Translations under genes and position numbers: made by a program
In this document: positions 41,885 through 51,255 of the stretch, one piece after another
How positions within the stretch are numbered: position 1 is the first letter of the stretch
How the letters are laid out: each line of letters begins with the position of its first letter
The notes under the pieces: generated by a model
Databases searched by the model: none
Told to the model about the DNA's origin: nothing
Seen by the model: only the letters and a program-made list of their open reading frames with translations
Source: Amycolatopsis sp. CA-126428
Lineage (GTDB): Bacteria; Actinomycetota; Actinomycetes; Mycobacteriales; Pseudonocardiaceae
DNA length: 52,711 bases
Reading direction: 5' to 3'
Assembly: GCF_002904335.1 (NCBI RefSeq)
Contig: NZ_PPHF01000064.1
Coordinates: 1-52,711, forward strand

Positions 41885-44282
41885 GAACCGATCCGGTTTC
41901 GTCAGCCGGATCATGTCGGAGGCGTGGGACGGGGGTCTGGTCACCGGAAACGGCACGCACGGCGCCATCCTGCACGGAACGCCGGTGCTCCACAGAATCT
42001 CTCTCACGCACGAACGGTTCTTCCTCCCGGTCGACGAGCCACTCCCACCACCGGATGTCGCCGGCCGCCTGGCCGGCTACCGCGCCGCCATTCGCAAGGG
42101 GAACCCCAAATTCGTCGGCGAAGACGTCACCGGCGCAGCCCGGCTCGAAGGCTATCCCGACAAGATGATCTGGACCGACCCGCTGGTCCCGGCGGGTGTT
42201 CTCGGCTGGCAGCCTGACTCGCCGACCGGCGGCGACTACCGGCGCGATGTCGACTTCTGCACCGGCGTCGCCTCGGTGTCGTGGATCACCGAGGCCGGAA
42301 TCCGCTACCGGATCAAAGTATTCGCGTCCCGGGCGGACGATGTCGTGGTCTTCGACCTCTCGTCGGACGGGGGCACACTCGACGGAACGCTGTCACTGGG
42401 CGCCGGCCGAGATGCGTCCACCGCCCGTGCCCGTGACCACCGAAGTTCGGTCCGGGTCTCCGGCGAAGCGACCGATGAGGTGCTGGCACTACGGCTCGAC
42501 GCGGAGCGGCCACGGCCGGGTCTGGTGAACGGAGTGCTGACGCTGGTTGCACTGCAGAGCCACGACGGCGTCGTCGTCCCTGCACCGGCGATGGCGAGCG
42601 ACTCCGTCCAAGTGCGGATCACCGAGGCCCGCCACGTCGTCGCGCTTGTCCGCATACACCCCTACAGCGCACGGCCATCCGCCACTGCCGCGGCCCGCGA
42701 AGCCTTGAGCGAGTTGTCGTGGGACACCGCGAAACTCCTCGAACGCCATCGGACCGTGCACCAAGAACTCTACGACCGGGTCGGCCTCACCCTGCGGGAA
42801 GACGATCAAAGCCACACGAGCGAGGATCTGCTGGCCAGCGGGCCGGACAATGCCCTGATCAAGCGCACCTTCGATGCCGGGCGGTATGCGATCATCTGCT
42901 CCTCCGGCGACCTCCCGCCCACGCTGCAAGGAGTCTGGCAGGGCACCTGGGCGCCTGCTTGGTCCAGTGACTACACGCTCAACGGCAACGTCCAGAACGG
43001 TGCGGTCGCTGCACTCGCGGCCACCACGCCGGAACTGCTGCGGCCGCTGTTCAGCCTGATCGGGGCATTCAAACAGGACTACGAGGTCAACGCGCGCCGG
43101 ATCTTCGGCGCGGAGGGTTACCTGCTTCCGGCGCGCTGCACGACGCACGGCCTGGCCAACCATTTCAGCGGCGCCTACCCGCACCTGTTCTGGACCGGTA
43201 CCGGCGGCTGGCTGCTACGGCTCGCTTTCGACTACTTCTCCCACACCGGCGACCTGACCTTCCTCCGGGAGTGGGCCCTGCCGTTCGCGGAACAAATCGC
43301 CCGCTTCTACGCCACGGCACTCGACCAAGGCGAGGACGGGACGCGACACTTCATCCCGTCGTACTCCCCGGAGAACACCCCGGCCGGTGCCGCCACTCCG
43401 ATAGCCGCGGATTCGACTGCCGAAGTCGCCATCGCGAAGGACGCGTTGCGAATCGCAGTTCGGATCGGGGAACTACTCGACGTACCGACGGAACGGGTAG
43501 CCGAATGGCGCGCGCTCGCGGCCACGCTGCCCCGCTACCGGGTGAGTGACGACGGCGCCCTCGCGGAATGGATCGACCCCGCCTTTCCGGAAGAGCACGC
43601 CCATCGGCACGCCTCTCACCTTTACCCCCTTTTCTACGAAACGGATCCGGACTTCATCGCCGATCCCCGGTTGCGCACCGCGGCCGCGGTCTCCATTGCC
43701 CGGCGGACGGAGTGGCGCGCAGCCCCGGCCGAGTCGGCGCCGGGGAACCGGGAGATGGCCTTCGGCCTGGTCCAGCTGGGTCTCGCCGCGGCCGCTCTCG
43801 GCGACGCGGATACGGCGCTGCACTACGCGCGGCGGCTTTCCCGTGACTACTGGGCGCCGAACATGGTTTCCACTCACGACGCCGGCGAGCTCTTCAACGT
43901 GGACGCCTGTGGGGGCCTTCCCGCACTGGTCAGCGCGATGCTGTTGCAATCGTCCCCAGGTTGTCTCCGGGTGCTCCCGGCGCTGCCCGGCGCGTGGCGA
44001 CGGGGGTCGATTCGAGGTCTCTCGTGCCGAGGCGGCCTTACCGTGCCCGAGCTGCGCTGGACGCCCCACGAAGTCGAGATCATCGTTCACGCGCCGCTCA
44101 GGGCACGGGCCGCACGCCGCGGCAGCCCGGTCCGGCTGGACCTGCCCTGGCCGGCTCGGCCGGAGCCGGGATCCCCGCTCGAAGGTGACGGCCGGACATG
44201 GTGGCTGCACCTCGAGGACGGAGCTACGGCCCACGTGCGGTTCTGTCCGGAACGCTACGACGAACCAATGCCCGATGGGTAG
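41874..44282 (+). CDS. GH95 glycosidase (alpha-L-fucosidase/alpha-L-galactosidase type)
   Basis: 802 residues, no signal peptide. The GH95 residues can be placed by comparison with Bifidobacterium AfcA: N370 and N372 (YTLNGNVQNG), acid E500 (PSYSPENTP) and D677 (FNVDACGGLPAL), matching its N421, N423, E566 and D766. The N-terminal beta-sandwich starts MSEAWDGGLVTGNGTHGAIL. It inverts alpha-L-fucosides or alpha-L-galactosides, as on xyloglucan or pectin side chains. ATG 41874 lies 11 bases inside the preceding lyase gene; GTG 41859 is an alternative. Coupling to the exported lyase while itself lacking an export signal suggests action on imported fragments. Confidence 0.85.
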   Translation: MTVENRSGFVSRIMSEAWDGGLVTGNGTHGAILHGTPVLHRISLTHERFFLPVDEPLPPPDVAGRLAGYRAAIRKGNPKFVGEDVTGAARLEGYPDKMIWTDPLVPAGVLGWQPDSPTGGDYRRDVDFCTGVASVSWITEAGIRYRIKVFASRADDVVVFDLSSDGGTLDGTLSLGAGRDASTARARDHRSSVRVSGEATDEVLALRLDAERPRPGLVNGVLTLVALQSHDGVVVPAPAMASDSVQVRITEARHVVALVRIHPYSARPSATAAAREALSELSWDTAKLLERHRTVHQELYDRVGLTLREDDQSHTSEDLLASGPDNALIKRTFDAGRYAIICSSGDLPPTLQGVWQGTWAPAWSSDYTLNGNVQNGAVAALAATTPELLRPLFSLIGAFKQDYEVNARRIFGAEGYLLPARCTTHGLANHFSGAYPHLFWTGTGGWLLRLAFDYFSHTGDLTFLREWALPFAEQIARFYATALDQGEDGTRHFIPSYSPENTPAGAATPIAADSTAEVAIAKDALRIAVRIGELLDVPTERVAEWRALAATLPRYRVSDDGALAEWIDPAFPEEHAHRHASHLYPLFYETDPDFIADPRLRTAAAVSIARRTEWRAAPAESAPGNREMAFGLVQLGLAAAALGDADTALHYARRLSRDYWAPNMVSTHDAGELFNVDACGGLPALVSAMLLQSSPGCLRVLPALPGAWRRGSIRGLSCRGGLTVPELRWTPHEVEIIVHAPLRARAARRGSPVRLDLPWPARPEPGSPLEGDGRTWWLHLEDGATAHVRFCPERYDEPMPDG

Positions 44283-44306
44283 TGAAGACCGACTTCAGAC
44301 GACAGG

Positions 44307-44324
44307 TACTCAACCGGTTGAGTA
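44307..44324. promoter_or_regulatory. LacI-type operator, group B, perfect 18-bp palindrome (TACTCAACCGGTTGAGTA)
   Basis: First member of a second operator family with CCGG core, distinct from group A. It lies about 80 bp upstream of the SGNH esterase start. Confidence 0.8.
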
Positions 44325-44373
44325 GAAGTACTTCGCCTCCGTCAGGATCTGCTTGTACCGCGGGGGATTGAAT

Positions 44374-44387
44374 CTTAACTGGTTAAG
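44374..44387. promoter_or_regulatory. LacI-type operator, group B (CTTAACTGGTTAAG)
   Basis: Perfect 6-2-6 inverted repeat with TG centre, 16 bp upstream of GTG 44404. With 44307 it makes a tandem pair (centres 65 bp apart) at the esterase promoter. Confidence 0.8.
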
Positions 44388-44403
44388 TGCCACCGTCATC
44401 GCT

Positions 44404-45681
44404 GTGACCAGTTTCCAGGTGACCGGATTCCAGCGACTGTGGACGATGGCGATGGTGGTGCTGCCGGTTTCCGCAGCCCTGCTGCTCGCTCCGAGCGCCG
44501 CGACCGCGGTGACGCAGCAGAGCCGGCCGAACCGAGGCTGGGTGGCTGCCTGGGCAACCGCTCAGGTTGCCGGTTCCGCCGTGCCCGGCTCCACCTGCCC
44601 CGCGGGTGACGGCCTCACCGATCAGACGGTGCGCAACGTTCTCTTCGTCAGTACCGGTGGGGATCACGTCCGGGTTCGGGTGACCAACAGCTTCGGCGCG
44701 CGATCGCTGCGGATCGGCCACGTGACGGTCGCCCGCCAGGGCGACGGGGCCGCCGCCGTTCCCGGCACCGTGCGTGAACTCACCTTCGGCGGCCGCCGGT
44801 CGGTCATCCTGGCGCCGGGGGCGCGGGAACTCAGTGACCCGGTGCCGCTGAATGTGGCTCCGTTGTCCACCCTGCTCGTGACCGTTCACGTGCCGGGGCC
44901 GACCGGTCCGGTGACCAACCACCCGTTCACGGCGCAAGGCAACTACCTTGCCGCCGGGGACCGCGCGTCACTCGCCTCCGGTGCCGGCTTTGCGGATACG
45001 CCGTGCTGGATGCTCGTCGACGGCGTTGACGTCACTGCGTCGCGGCGAGTCGAGGGCAGCGTAGTCGCCTTCGGCGACTCGATCACGGACACCGCGAACA
45101 CGACCGGCAACGCCAACCACCGATGGCCGGACTTCCTCAGCCGGCGGCTCGACGCCGTGCGCGGCCCGACGCTGTCGGTGGTCAACGCGGGGCTGGGCGG
45201 CAACCGGCTTCTCGCCGACCGCCCTGGGCAGCCTTACTACGGTGTCGCCGGGGTGAACAGGCTGGACCGGGACGTCTTCGAGCAAACCGGCGTGCGCGGC
45301 ATGATCCTGCTCGAAGGGATCAACGACATCGGCTACAACGCCGTCGCACCGGACATCATCGCCGGTTATCGGCAGGTGGTCCGCTCCGCGCACGCGCACG
45401 GGGTGCGGATCTACGGCGCGACGCTGACGCCGATGGGCGGTTCCTTCATGGACACGCCGGAGCAGCGGCAAACGTGGCTGGACGTCAACGCGTGGATCCG
45501 GACCGGTGGAGCGTTCGACGGCGTGCTGGACTTCGCCGCGGCGACGGCGTCCAAAGTCGACTCCGGCACGCTGAATCCGGCTTACGACAGCGGTGACCAC
45601 CTCCACCCCAACGACGCCGGCACCCGGGCGATGGCCGACGCCGTCGATCTGAAGATGCTGCTCGCCCCCGTCCGGCGCTGA
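44404..45681 (+). CDS. Secreted SGNH/GDSL esterase
   Basis: About 425 residues. A signal peptide (MAMVVLPVSAALLLAPSAATA) leads to a beta-rich domain starting WVAAWATAQVAG, then the SGNH core: VVAFGDSITDTANTTGNANHRWPDF (catalytic Ser), NAGLGGNRLL, EGINDI and SGDHLHPND (Asp/His). It is a paralogue of the gene at 8616 without the lectin domain and probably a carbohydrate acetylesterase. The start is uncertain: GTG 44404 or ATG 44446 both leave a signal peptide, and no clear Shine-Dalgarno sequence is visible. Two group B operators precede it, and it converges on the LacI gene at 45719. Confidence 0.85.
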   Translation: MTSFQVTGFQRLWTMAMVVLPVSAALLLAPSAATAVTQQSRPNRGWVAAWATAQVAGSAVPGSTCPAGDGLTDQTVRNVLFVSTGGDHVRVRVTNSFGARSLRIGHVTVARQGDGAAAVPGTVRELTFGGRRSVILAPGARELSDPVPLNVAPLSTLLVTVHVPGPTGPVTNHPFTAQGNYLAAGDRASLASGAGFADTPCWMLVDGVDVTASRRVEGSVVAFGDSITDTANTTGNANHRWPDFLSRRLDAVRGPTLSVVNAGLGGNRLLADRPGQPYYGVAGVNRLDRDVFEQTGVRGMILLEGINDIGYNAVAPDIIAGYRQVVRSAHAHGVRIYGATLTPMGGSFMDTPEQRQTWLDVNAWIRTGGAFDGVLDFAAATASKVDSGTLNPAYDSGDHLHPNDAGTRAMADAVDLKMLLAPVRR

Positions 45682-45710
45682 GCGGCGCAGCCGCCGTCTT
45701 CCGGCACCCA

Positions 45711-45730
45711 GGCAGGCCTCAAAGCCTGCC
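45711..45730. terminator. Hairpin between convergent SGNH and LacI genes
   Basis: GGCAGGC (45711-45717) and GCCTGCC (45724-45730) with a six-base loop. It overlaps the last codons of the leftward LacI gene and lies 30 bp after the SGNH stop, so it could end rightward transcription. Confidence 0.5.
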
Positions 45731-46738
45731 GACGGCTCCGGTGCTGGCCCGGGTGACGAGGATCGGCGCCGTTGTGCTGGCGTCCTTCACCTCTTCGCCG
45801 GCGATCAGCCGCTGCAGCATGGACACCGCCAGCACCCCGTAGTCCCCGACCGGGCGGCGCACGGCCGTCAAGGCCGGCCGCACCAGCCGGCACAGCACCG
45901 AGTCGTCCCACGCGACGAGAGACACGTCGCCGGGGACCGAGAGGCCGAGTTCCTGGGCGACGCCGAGCGCGGCAACCGCCATGACGTCGTTGTCAAAGAT
46001 CAACGCGGTGGGAGGCTGGGCGGACACTAGGACACGACGTGCGGCGTTGGCCCCGCTTACGTCGGTGTAGTCGGTGTGGACAGTGCGCGCGTCGACGAGT
46101 CCGAGGCGCCGCCCCGCCGCGGCGAATGCCTCGCTCCGGACCCGGGTGTGGAGGAATTCCGGGGGACCGGCGACGCGCACCACGCGGCGGTGCCCCAGCG
46201 CCGCCAGGTAGTCGAGGACGTCGTTGACCGCTCCGGCGTCGTCGGTCCAAGCGGAAGGCAGGCCGGTGCGGCCGAGAGGGCCACCGAGGACCACCGCCGG
46301 CATTCCGATGCCGGTGATGACGTCGAGCCGTTCGTCGTCGACCCGCAGGTCGACGAGCAGCACTCCGTCGACACGGTGTTCCGCGTGCCAGCGCCGGTAC
46401 ATCCCCGATTCGGTGTCGTGGTCCGGAGCGACGTGGAGCAGCAGTGAAGTCGGTCCGGGGCCGAGCTCGTTCTGGATGCCCGCGATGAGGCGCATGAAGA
46501 ACGGTTCGACGCCGAGGACGTCCGCCGGCCGGTCGATCACCATGCCGATGGCGCCCGCCTTGCCGTCGGACAAGGCCCGCGCCGCCCTGCTGGGCCCCCA
46601 GCCCAGTTGTTCGGCGATGGCGAGTATCCGCATCCTGGTCGCGTGGGAGACCCCCGGCCGCCCATTGAGCGCGTAAGACACGGCGCCCTTGGACACGCCG
46701 GCTTCCTTGGCGATGTCGGTGATCGTCGGGCGCTTCAT
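45719..46738 (-). CDS. LacI-family regulator (3), likely controls the 44-51 kb regulon
   Basis: 339 residues. HTH TITDIAKEAGVSKGAVSYALNGRPGVS, hinge (GPSRAARALSDGKAGAIGMVI), then effector domain (LAALGHRRVVRVAGPPEFLHTRVRSEAF, VPGDVSLVAWDDSVLCRLVRPALTAVRRP). The recognition helix SKGAVSY differs from SVATVSR of the regulator at 32972, in line with a different operator. GGAGG precedes ATG 46738; an open frame to 46885 is not used. Group B sites lie before this gene, the SGNH esterase, GH5 and GH2, so autoregulated repression of a small beta-glucan/hemicellulose regulon is inferred. Confidence 0.9.
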   Translation of the reverse strand: MKRPTITDIAKEAGVSKGAVSYALNGRPGVSHATRMRILAIAEQLGWGPSRAARALSDGKAGAIGMVIDRPADVLGVEPFFMRLIAGIQNELGPGPTSLLLHVAPDHDTESGMYRRWHAEHRVDGVLLVDLRVDDERLDVITGIGMPAVVLGGPLGRTGLPSAWTDDAGAVNDVLDYLAALGHRRVVRVAGPPEFLHTRVRSEAFAAAGRRLGLVDARTVHTDYTDVSGANAARRVLVSAQPPTALIFDNDVMAVAALGVAQELGLSVPGDVSLVAWDDSVLCRLVRPALTAVRRPVGDYGVLAVSMLQRLIAGEEVKDASTTAPILVTRASTGAVGRL

Positions 46739-46754
46739 CGCACCTCCGCGCGCT

Positions 46755-46764
46755 GAACCGGTTC
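46755..46764. promoter_or_regulatory. Group B operator at the LacI gene (GAACCGGTTC)
   Basis: A 10-bp perfect palindrome with the CCGG core, 16 bp upstream of the LacI start. The outer bases are less conserved than in the other group B sites. It suggests autoregulation. Confidence 0.65.
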
Positions 46765-46800
46765 GGCAGTCATCGTAGCTAACGCTCCATCGTTCACGAC

Positions 46801-46846
46801 CTCGGCGCACGGCGGCCGGTACGGAGACCGGACGCCGTGCGCCGAG
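46801..46846 (-). terminator. Hairpin terminator after GH5
   Basis: Perfect 14-bp stem CTCGGCGCACGGCG (46801-46814) and CGCCGTGCGCCGAG (46833-46846) with an 18-base loop, ten bases beyond the leftward GH5 stop. Confidence 0.85.
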
Positions 46847-46856
46847 CCGGCTGCGC

Positions 46857-47912
46857 TCAGCCGAGATGGGCGCGGAAGCCGGCACCGTAGGCGGTGGGTG
46901 TGCCGTTGTAGCTGGTGATCAGGGCGGGGCCCGACCGGCAGTCCCAAGTGTTCCAGGTCCACGCCAGGTAGCTGATGGACCGGCTGTCGAGCCAGTTGAT
47001 GAGGGTGTCGATGTAGCCGTGACCGCAGTCGTTTTCCCCGAGTTCGCCGACCACCAGCGGCACCTTGGCCGCGACGGGCGCGATTTGGGCGTTCCAGCAG
47101 GCGGCCGTCACGCAGTAGTTGAAGTTGTAGGAATGCCAGGAGGCGCCGAGGTTGCCCATCGAGTCGGCCGGCCGGTAGGTGAGCCACTGGGAGAGATCGT
47201 TCGCGTAGCTGAGGCCCCCGACCATGACGAAGTTACCGGCCCCGGTCGAGCGGACGGCCTGGACCAACGAGGCCATGCCGGCCACCGGGTACGAGAAGCC
47301 GGGGCAGGCCGAACCGCCGTCACGCCAGCACTTCCACGCCTGGGTGTAGTCACTGACGACCGAGTTGGGGAACGGCTCGTTGAACAAGTCGAAGATTACG
47401 CCCGAAGCCGACTTGAACCGGGCGGCGACCGACCTCCAGAAATCGGGCGTGTGCGTGCTGTTCGGCATCGGCTTCTGGCAGTTCGCCGCGTAGGTCGAAC
47501 AGCTGGATCCGCCCCCGGTGTAGACGCCGTCGCTCCAGTGGAGCTCGAGTATCACGCTTTGCCCCTTGCTGCGCAGCAAGGAGACGTAGTTTGCGATCGC
47601 CGAGCGGTAGTTCTCGCCGCTGTAGGCGCTGTTGACTCCGTTGAGGCCGAGCCAGCAGTCCTCGTTGAGCGGCACCCTCACCACGTTCGTGTGCCAGCTC
47701 TGGATGGCAGTCACCGAAGCCGCATCGGACGGCCCGTCGAAGATCCCGCGGTTCTGCACGCACATGAACTCGGTGCCGGACCGGTTGACGCCTCGCAGGC
47801 GGCTCAGCGCCTCGGTCGAACCCGTCTGTCCTCCGGCCGTCCCGGCGACCGCGGACAACAGCGTGAGCAGGGTGACCACGATCGCGCCGACTCTTGTTTT
47901 GACCTTGCTCAT
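46857..47912 (-). CDS. Secreted GH5 endoglucanase-like glycosidase
   Basis: 351 residues with a signal peptide (VGAIVVTLLTLLSAVAGTAGG). A single (beta/alpha)8 barrel starts RLRGVNRSGTEFMC. Acid/base E179 is in DLFNEPFP and nucleophile E290 in LVVGELGEND; NVVRVPLNEDCWLG and LELHWSDG are also typical. Family GH5 cleaves beta-1,4-glucans or mannans; no carbohydrate-binding module is attached. ATG 47912 is preceded by AAGGAGG. The operator 47941-47956 lies just upstream of the Shine-Dalgarno sequence. It is transcribed leftward toward the LacI gene that probably controls it. Confidence 0.9.
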   Translation of the reverse strand: MSKVKTRVGAIVVTLLTLLSAVAGTAGGQTGSTEALSRLRGVNRSGTEFMCVQNRGIFDGPSDAASVTAIQSWHTNVVRVPLNEDCWLGLNGVNSAYSGENYRSAIANYVSLLRSKGQSVILELHWSDGVYTGGGSSCSTYAANCQKPMPNSTHTPDFWRSVAARFKSASGVIFDLFNEPFPNSVVSDYTQAWKCWRDGGSACPGFSYPVAGMASLVQAVRSTGAGNFVMVGGLSYANDLSQWLTYRPADSMGNLGASWHSYNFNYCVTAACWNAQIAPVAAKVPLVVGELGENDCGHGYIDTLINWLDSRSISYLAWTWNTWDCRSGPALITSYNGTPTAYGAGFRAHLG

Positions 47913-47940
47913 GGACCCGACCTCCTTGTCGGTCCGATGT

Positions 47941-47956
47941 ACTTAACCGGATAAGT
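47941..47956. promoter_or_regulatory. LacI-type operator, group B (ACTTAACCGGATAAGT)
   Basis: A 16-bp site one base from the ACTTAACCGGTTAAGT palindrome, 28 bp upstream of the GH5 start. Confidence 0.82.
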
Positions 47957-48120
47957 GAACGTAGGCGAGTACAGCCGAGCATGTGCGCGCGACAGGTTGC
48001 CGCGTGACGCGCGCGTCCCTACTTGAAGCGACAGAAGGTCCTTCGTAACAACACCTTGACGGCGCCACTGGCTCGGCTTAGCGTTGCTGTGCACCTTGCG
48101 TTCGGTGTTCAGTCAGACAC

Positions 48121-48136
48121 ACTGAACCAGTTAAGT
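48121..48136. promoter_or_regulatory. LacI-type operator, group B (ACTGAACCAGTTAAGT)
   Basis: Two mismatches from ACTTAACCGGTTAAGT, 71 bp upstream of the rightward GH2-like start. With 47941 it covers the divergent GH5/GH2 control region. Confidence 0.78.
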
Positions 48137-48207
48137 CAACGTCGACAGCCTCTAAGATCGCACTGGCTCATGGCGTACCGGTCCCATCCGTCCATTGTGG
48201 AGGAATT

Positions 48208-51012
48208 ATGAGGACTAATCGTCGCGAGTTCCTGAGCGCGGGCGTCGGCTTGGCGGGCCTTTCGGCGATGGGCGGAATCAGCGGGCCGCCGGCGGCCGCG
48301 GCACGGCTCACCCCGGCGACGGAGACCATGTACCTGACCGGCATAGACGCCGATCACACGGTCGACTGGGAGTTCCAGTGCACGCGCGGGCGCCGCAGCG
48401 GTGTCTGGGGCACCATCCCGACCCCGTCGAACTGGGAATGTCAAGGATACGGCACCTACAACTACGGCTGGAACCTGGAGCCGGAGGAGCGCGGGCTCTA
48501 CCGTTACCGCTTCACGCCGCCGGCGGAGTGGCGCGGCCGGCAGGTCTTTCTGGTCTTCGAAGGTGCCATGACCGACACCGAAGTGCGGATCAACGGCAGC
48601 TCGGTGGGCTCGCGGCACCAAGGCGGCTTCTACCGCTTCCGGTACGACGTCACGTCGCTGCTGCTGTTCGGCCGGGCCAACCTGCTCGAGGCGACCGTCA
48701 GCCGGGAGTCGGCCGACGAATCGATCAACAACGCCGAGCGGCGAGGGGACTTCTGGAACTTCAGCGGCATCTTCCGGCCGGTCTTCCTGCAAGCGTTGCC
48801 CGCGGCCCACATCGAGCGGATCGCCGTCGATGCCCGGGCGGACGGTTCCTTCACCGCCGATGTCCACCTCGCCGGGATCACCGCCGCCGGACGTGTCGTC
48901 GGCCGACTCGAAAAGCTCGACGGCACGCAGGCGAGCCCGGAATTTTCGGTCTCGGCCGCGGCGGGTGCCTCCGTCGTCACCTTGCGCACCGCCGTGCCCG
49001 AGCCGCACCTGTGGACCGCGGAGACCCCGAACCTCTACCGGGTCGTCTTTCGCCTCGTCGACGGTTCCGGTAGCGCGTTGCACGGAGTCTCCGAACGGTT
49101 CGGGTTTCGCACCATCGAGGTGCGCATCGGCGACGGGGTTTACCTCAACGGCCGGAAGATCATTCTGAAGGGTGCGAATCGGCACACGATCTGGCCCACC
49201 ACGGGCCGCGCGTCGAGCCCGCGCCTCGCCCGGGCCGACATCCTCCTGATGAAGGAGATGAACATGAACGCCGTGCGGATGTCGCACTATCCGCCGGACA
49301 CGTTCTTCCTCGACCTCTGCGACGAGCTGGGCCTTTACGTCCTGGACGAGCTCGCCGGCTGGCAAAAGGCCTACGACGAGGTGCCCGGCGCGCCGTTGCT
49401 GGCGTCGATGGTCACCCGCGACGTGAACCACCCGTCGATCCTGTTCTGGGACAACGGCAACGAAGGCGGCTGGAACACCGCGCTGGACGACGATTTCGCT
49501 CGGTTCGACCCGCAGCGCCGAACAGTGCTGCACCCGTGGGCGAACTTCGGCGGCATCAACACCGATCACTACGAGACCTATGACAGCACCCGATCGATCT
49601 TGGCGGGATCGGCCATCTTCATGCCGACCGAGTTCCTGCACGGTCTCTACGACGGTGGTGGGGGGGCCGGGCTGAACGACTACTGGAAATTGCTGGGCAC
49701 AGCGCCGCGTTCGGCGGGAGGGTTCTTGTGGGCGTTCGTCGACGAGGGCGTCGTCCGGGATGACCTAGGCGGAGTCATCGATACGGCGGGCAACGCCGCG
49801 CCCGACGGCATCCTCGGCCCATTTCGGGAAAAGGAAGCCAGCTTCTTCACGATCAAGGACATTTGGTCACCGGTGCAGCTCGCCGTACCCGAGTACTACG
49901 CCACCACCTTCCCGGCAGACTTCGACCGAACGGTCGAAGTCGTCAACCGTTACGACTTCACCAGTCTCAACCGGTGTCGGTTCACCTGGCAACTTCTGAT
50001 CTTCGCTGCGCCGGGAAGCGCATCGCCGGCCTCGAAGGTCCGCGCGTCGGGCACGCTGGCCGGCCCCGACGCCGCTCCAGGCGCCACCGGAACCCTGCGG
50101 CTCGCACTGCCCGGCGATTGGGCCGAGGCGGACGCGCTGCGATTGAGCGCCACAGATCCGAGCGGCCGCGAGATCCTCGACCGGACCTGGCCCATCAAGA
50201 AGGCCGCGGACCACGCGAGCAAGCTGGTGGTGCCGGGCTACGGGCGGGTCACCAGTACCGAGTCGGGCACCGACGTCACCATGACCGCCGGTTCCACCCG
50301 GGTCACGATCAGCAAGAACAGCGGCCTGCTATCCAGTGTGATGCTGGCCGGCCGGACAGTGCCGTTGCGCAACGGGCCTGCGCTTGCCGCGGGGAGTGCC
50401 ACGTTCGTCGGGCTCACCCGGTTCCGCGACGGCACCGGCTACGTCGTGGAGGCCAGCTACACCGGCGACCTCAGGTCGGTGCGCTGGCGCCTGGACGCGA
50501 GTGGCTGGCTCCAGCTCGGCTACCACTACCACCGCACCGGCCCGCACGACTTCGTCGGGGTGAACTTCGACTTCCCCGAGGCGAACGTCCGTGGTCTGAC
50601 CTGGCTGGGCGACGGTCCCTACCGCGTCTACCGCAACCGCATGCGCGGCGTGAACCCCGGCGTCTGGACCAAGGCTTACAACGACACGGCCACCGGCGCT
50701 CGCGGCTGGCAGTACCCGGAGTTCAAGGGGTACCACGCCAACACCTACTGGGCAGCGCTGAGGACCACCCAGGCGACAATCACCATGGTCGCCGAGGAGG
50801 AGGGCCTTTTCCTGCGTCTTTTCACCCCCGCGGTCGGTGTCAACCCCATGAGTGCCACCGTTCCGTATCCCGCCGGCGGTATTTCCTTCTTGGACGCGAT
50901 CCCGGCCTCCGGCAACAAGTTCCACACCGCTGCTCAGCTGGGCCCGGAGAGTCAGTCCGCTGTTGCCGTCGGTGACTATCGCCGCACTCTGTATTTCCGA
51001 TTCAGCGATTGA
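48208..51012 (+). CDS. Tat-exported GH2-type glycosidase
   Basis: 934 residues. It starts with a twin-arginine signal (NRREFLSAGVGLAGLSAMGG). A sugar-binding jelly-roll domain (GLYRYRFTPPAEWRGRQVFLVFEGAMTDTEVRINGSSVGSRHQGGFYRFRYD), an Ig-like domain, and the GH2 barrel (VYLNGRKIILKGANRHTIWPTTGR, MKEMNMNAVRMSHYPPDTFFLDLCDELGLYVLDEL) follow. E419 (FWDNGNEGGWN) fits the acid/base and E475 (FMPTEFLHG) the nucleophile. After about residue 560 come beta-sandwich domains. Substrates of GH2 include beta-galactosides, mannosides and glucuronides; the exact one is unknown. ATG 48208 has GGAGGA upstream. A group B operator ties it to the LacI gene at 45719. Confidence 0.85.
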   Translation: MRTNRREFLSAGVGLAGLSAMGGISGPPAAAARLTPATETMYLTGIDADHTVDWEFQCTRGRRSGVWGTIPTPSNWECQGYGTYNYGWNLEPEERGLYRYRFTPPAEWRGRQVFLVFEGAMTDTEVRINGSSVGSRHQGGFYRFRYDVTSLLLFGRANLLEATVSRESADESINNAERRGDFWNFSGIFRPVFLQALPAAHIERIAVDARADGSFTADVHLAGITAAGRVVGRLEKLDGTQASPEFSVSAAAGASVVTLRTAVPEPHLWTAETPNLYRVVFRLVDGSGSALHGVSERFGFRTIEVRIGDGVYLNGRKIILKGANRHTIWPTTGRASSPRLARADILLMKEMNMNAVRMSHYPPDTFFLDLCDELGLYVLDELAGWQKAYDEVPGAPLLASMVTRDVNHPSILFWDNGNEGGWNTALDDDFARFDPQRRTVLHPWANFGGINTDHYETYDSTRSILAGSAIFMPTEFLHGLYDGGGGAGLNDYWKLLGTAPRSAGGFLWAFVDEGVVRDDLGGVIDTAGNAAPDGILGPFREKEASFFTIKDIWSPVQLAVPEYYATTFPADFDRTVEVVNRYDFTSLNRCRFTWQLLIFAAPGSASPASKVRASGTLAGPDAAPGATGTLRLALPGDWAEADALRLSATDPSGREILDRTWPIKKAADHASKLVVPGYGRVTSTESGTDVTMTAGSTRVTISKNSGLLSSVMLAGRTVPLRNGPALAAGSATFVGLTRFRDGTGYVVEASYTGDLRSVRWRLDASGWLQLGYHYHRTGPHDFVGVNFDFPEANVRGLTWLGDGPYRVYRNRMRGVNPGVWTKAYNDTATGARGWQYPEFKGYHANTYWAALRTTQATITMVAEEEGLFLRLFTPAVGVNPMSATVPYPAGGISFLDAIPASGNKFHTAAQLGPESQSAVAVGDYRRTLYFRFSD

Positions 51013-51255
51013 GCGGATCCGGCGTGGTGATCGAGGAAACCGGCGACTAAGGGCACCGCGGGTGTGGCGCGGCGTGGCCTCGCGACGCCGAAGCCGATCT
51101 TCCGGCCTGGGCAGGTGCCGAGTGACAGCAGCAGACCAACTGGTCGGCCTCATGGGCGAGGGGAGGCACCGTCGAGAGCGAGGCTTCCACGGAGCAGACC
51201 CCGGCTGGTCGCGGTGTCGGGTGGTCTGCGCCACCTCAGCTGCCCCACAGCGTGG

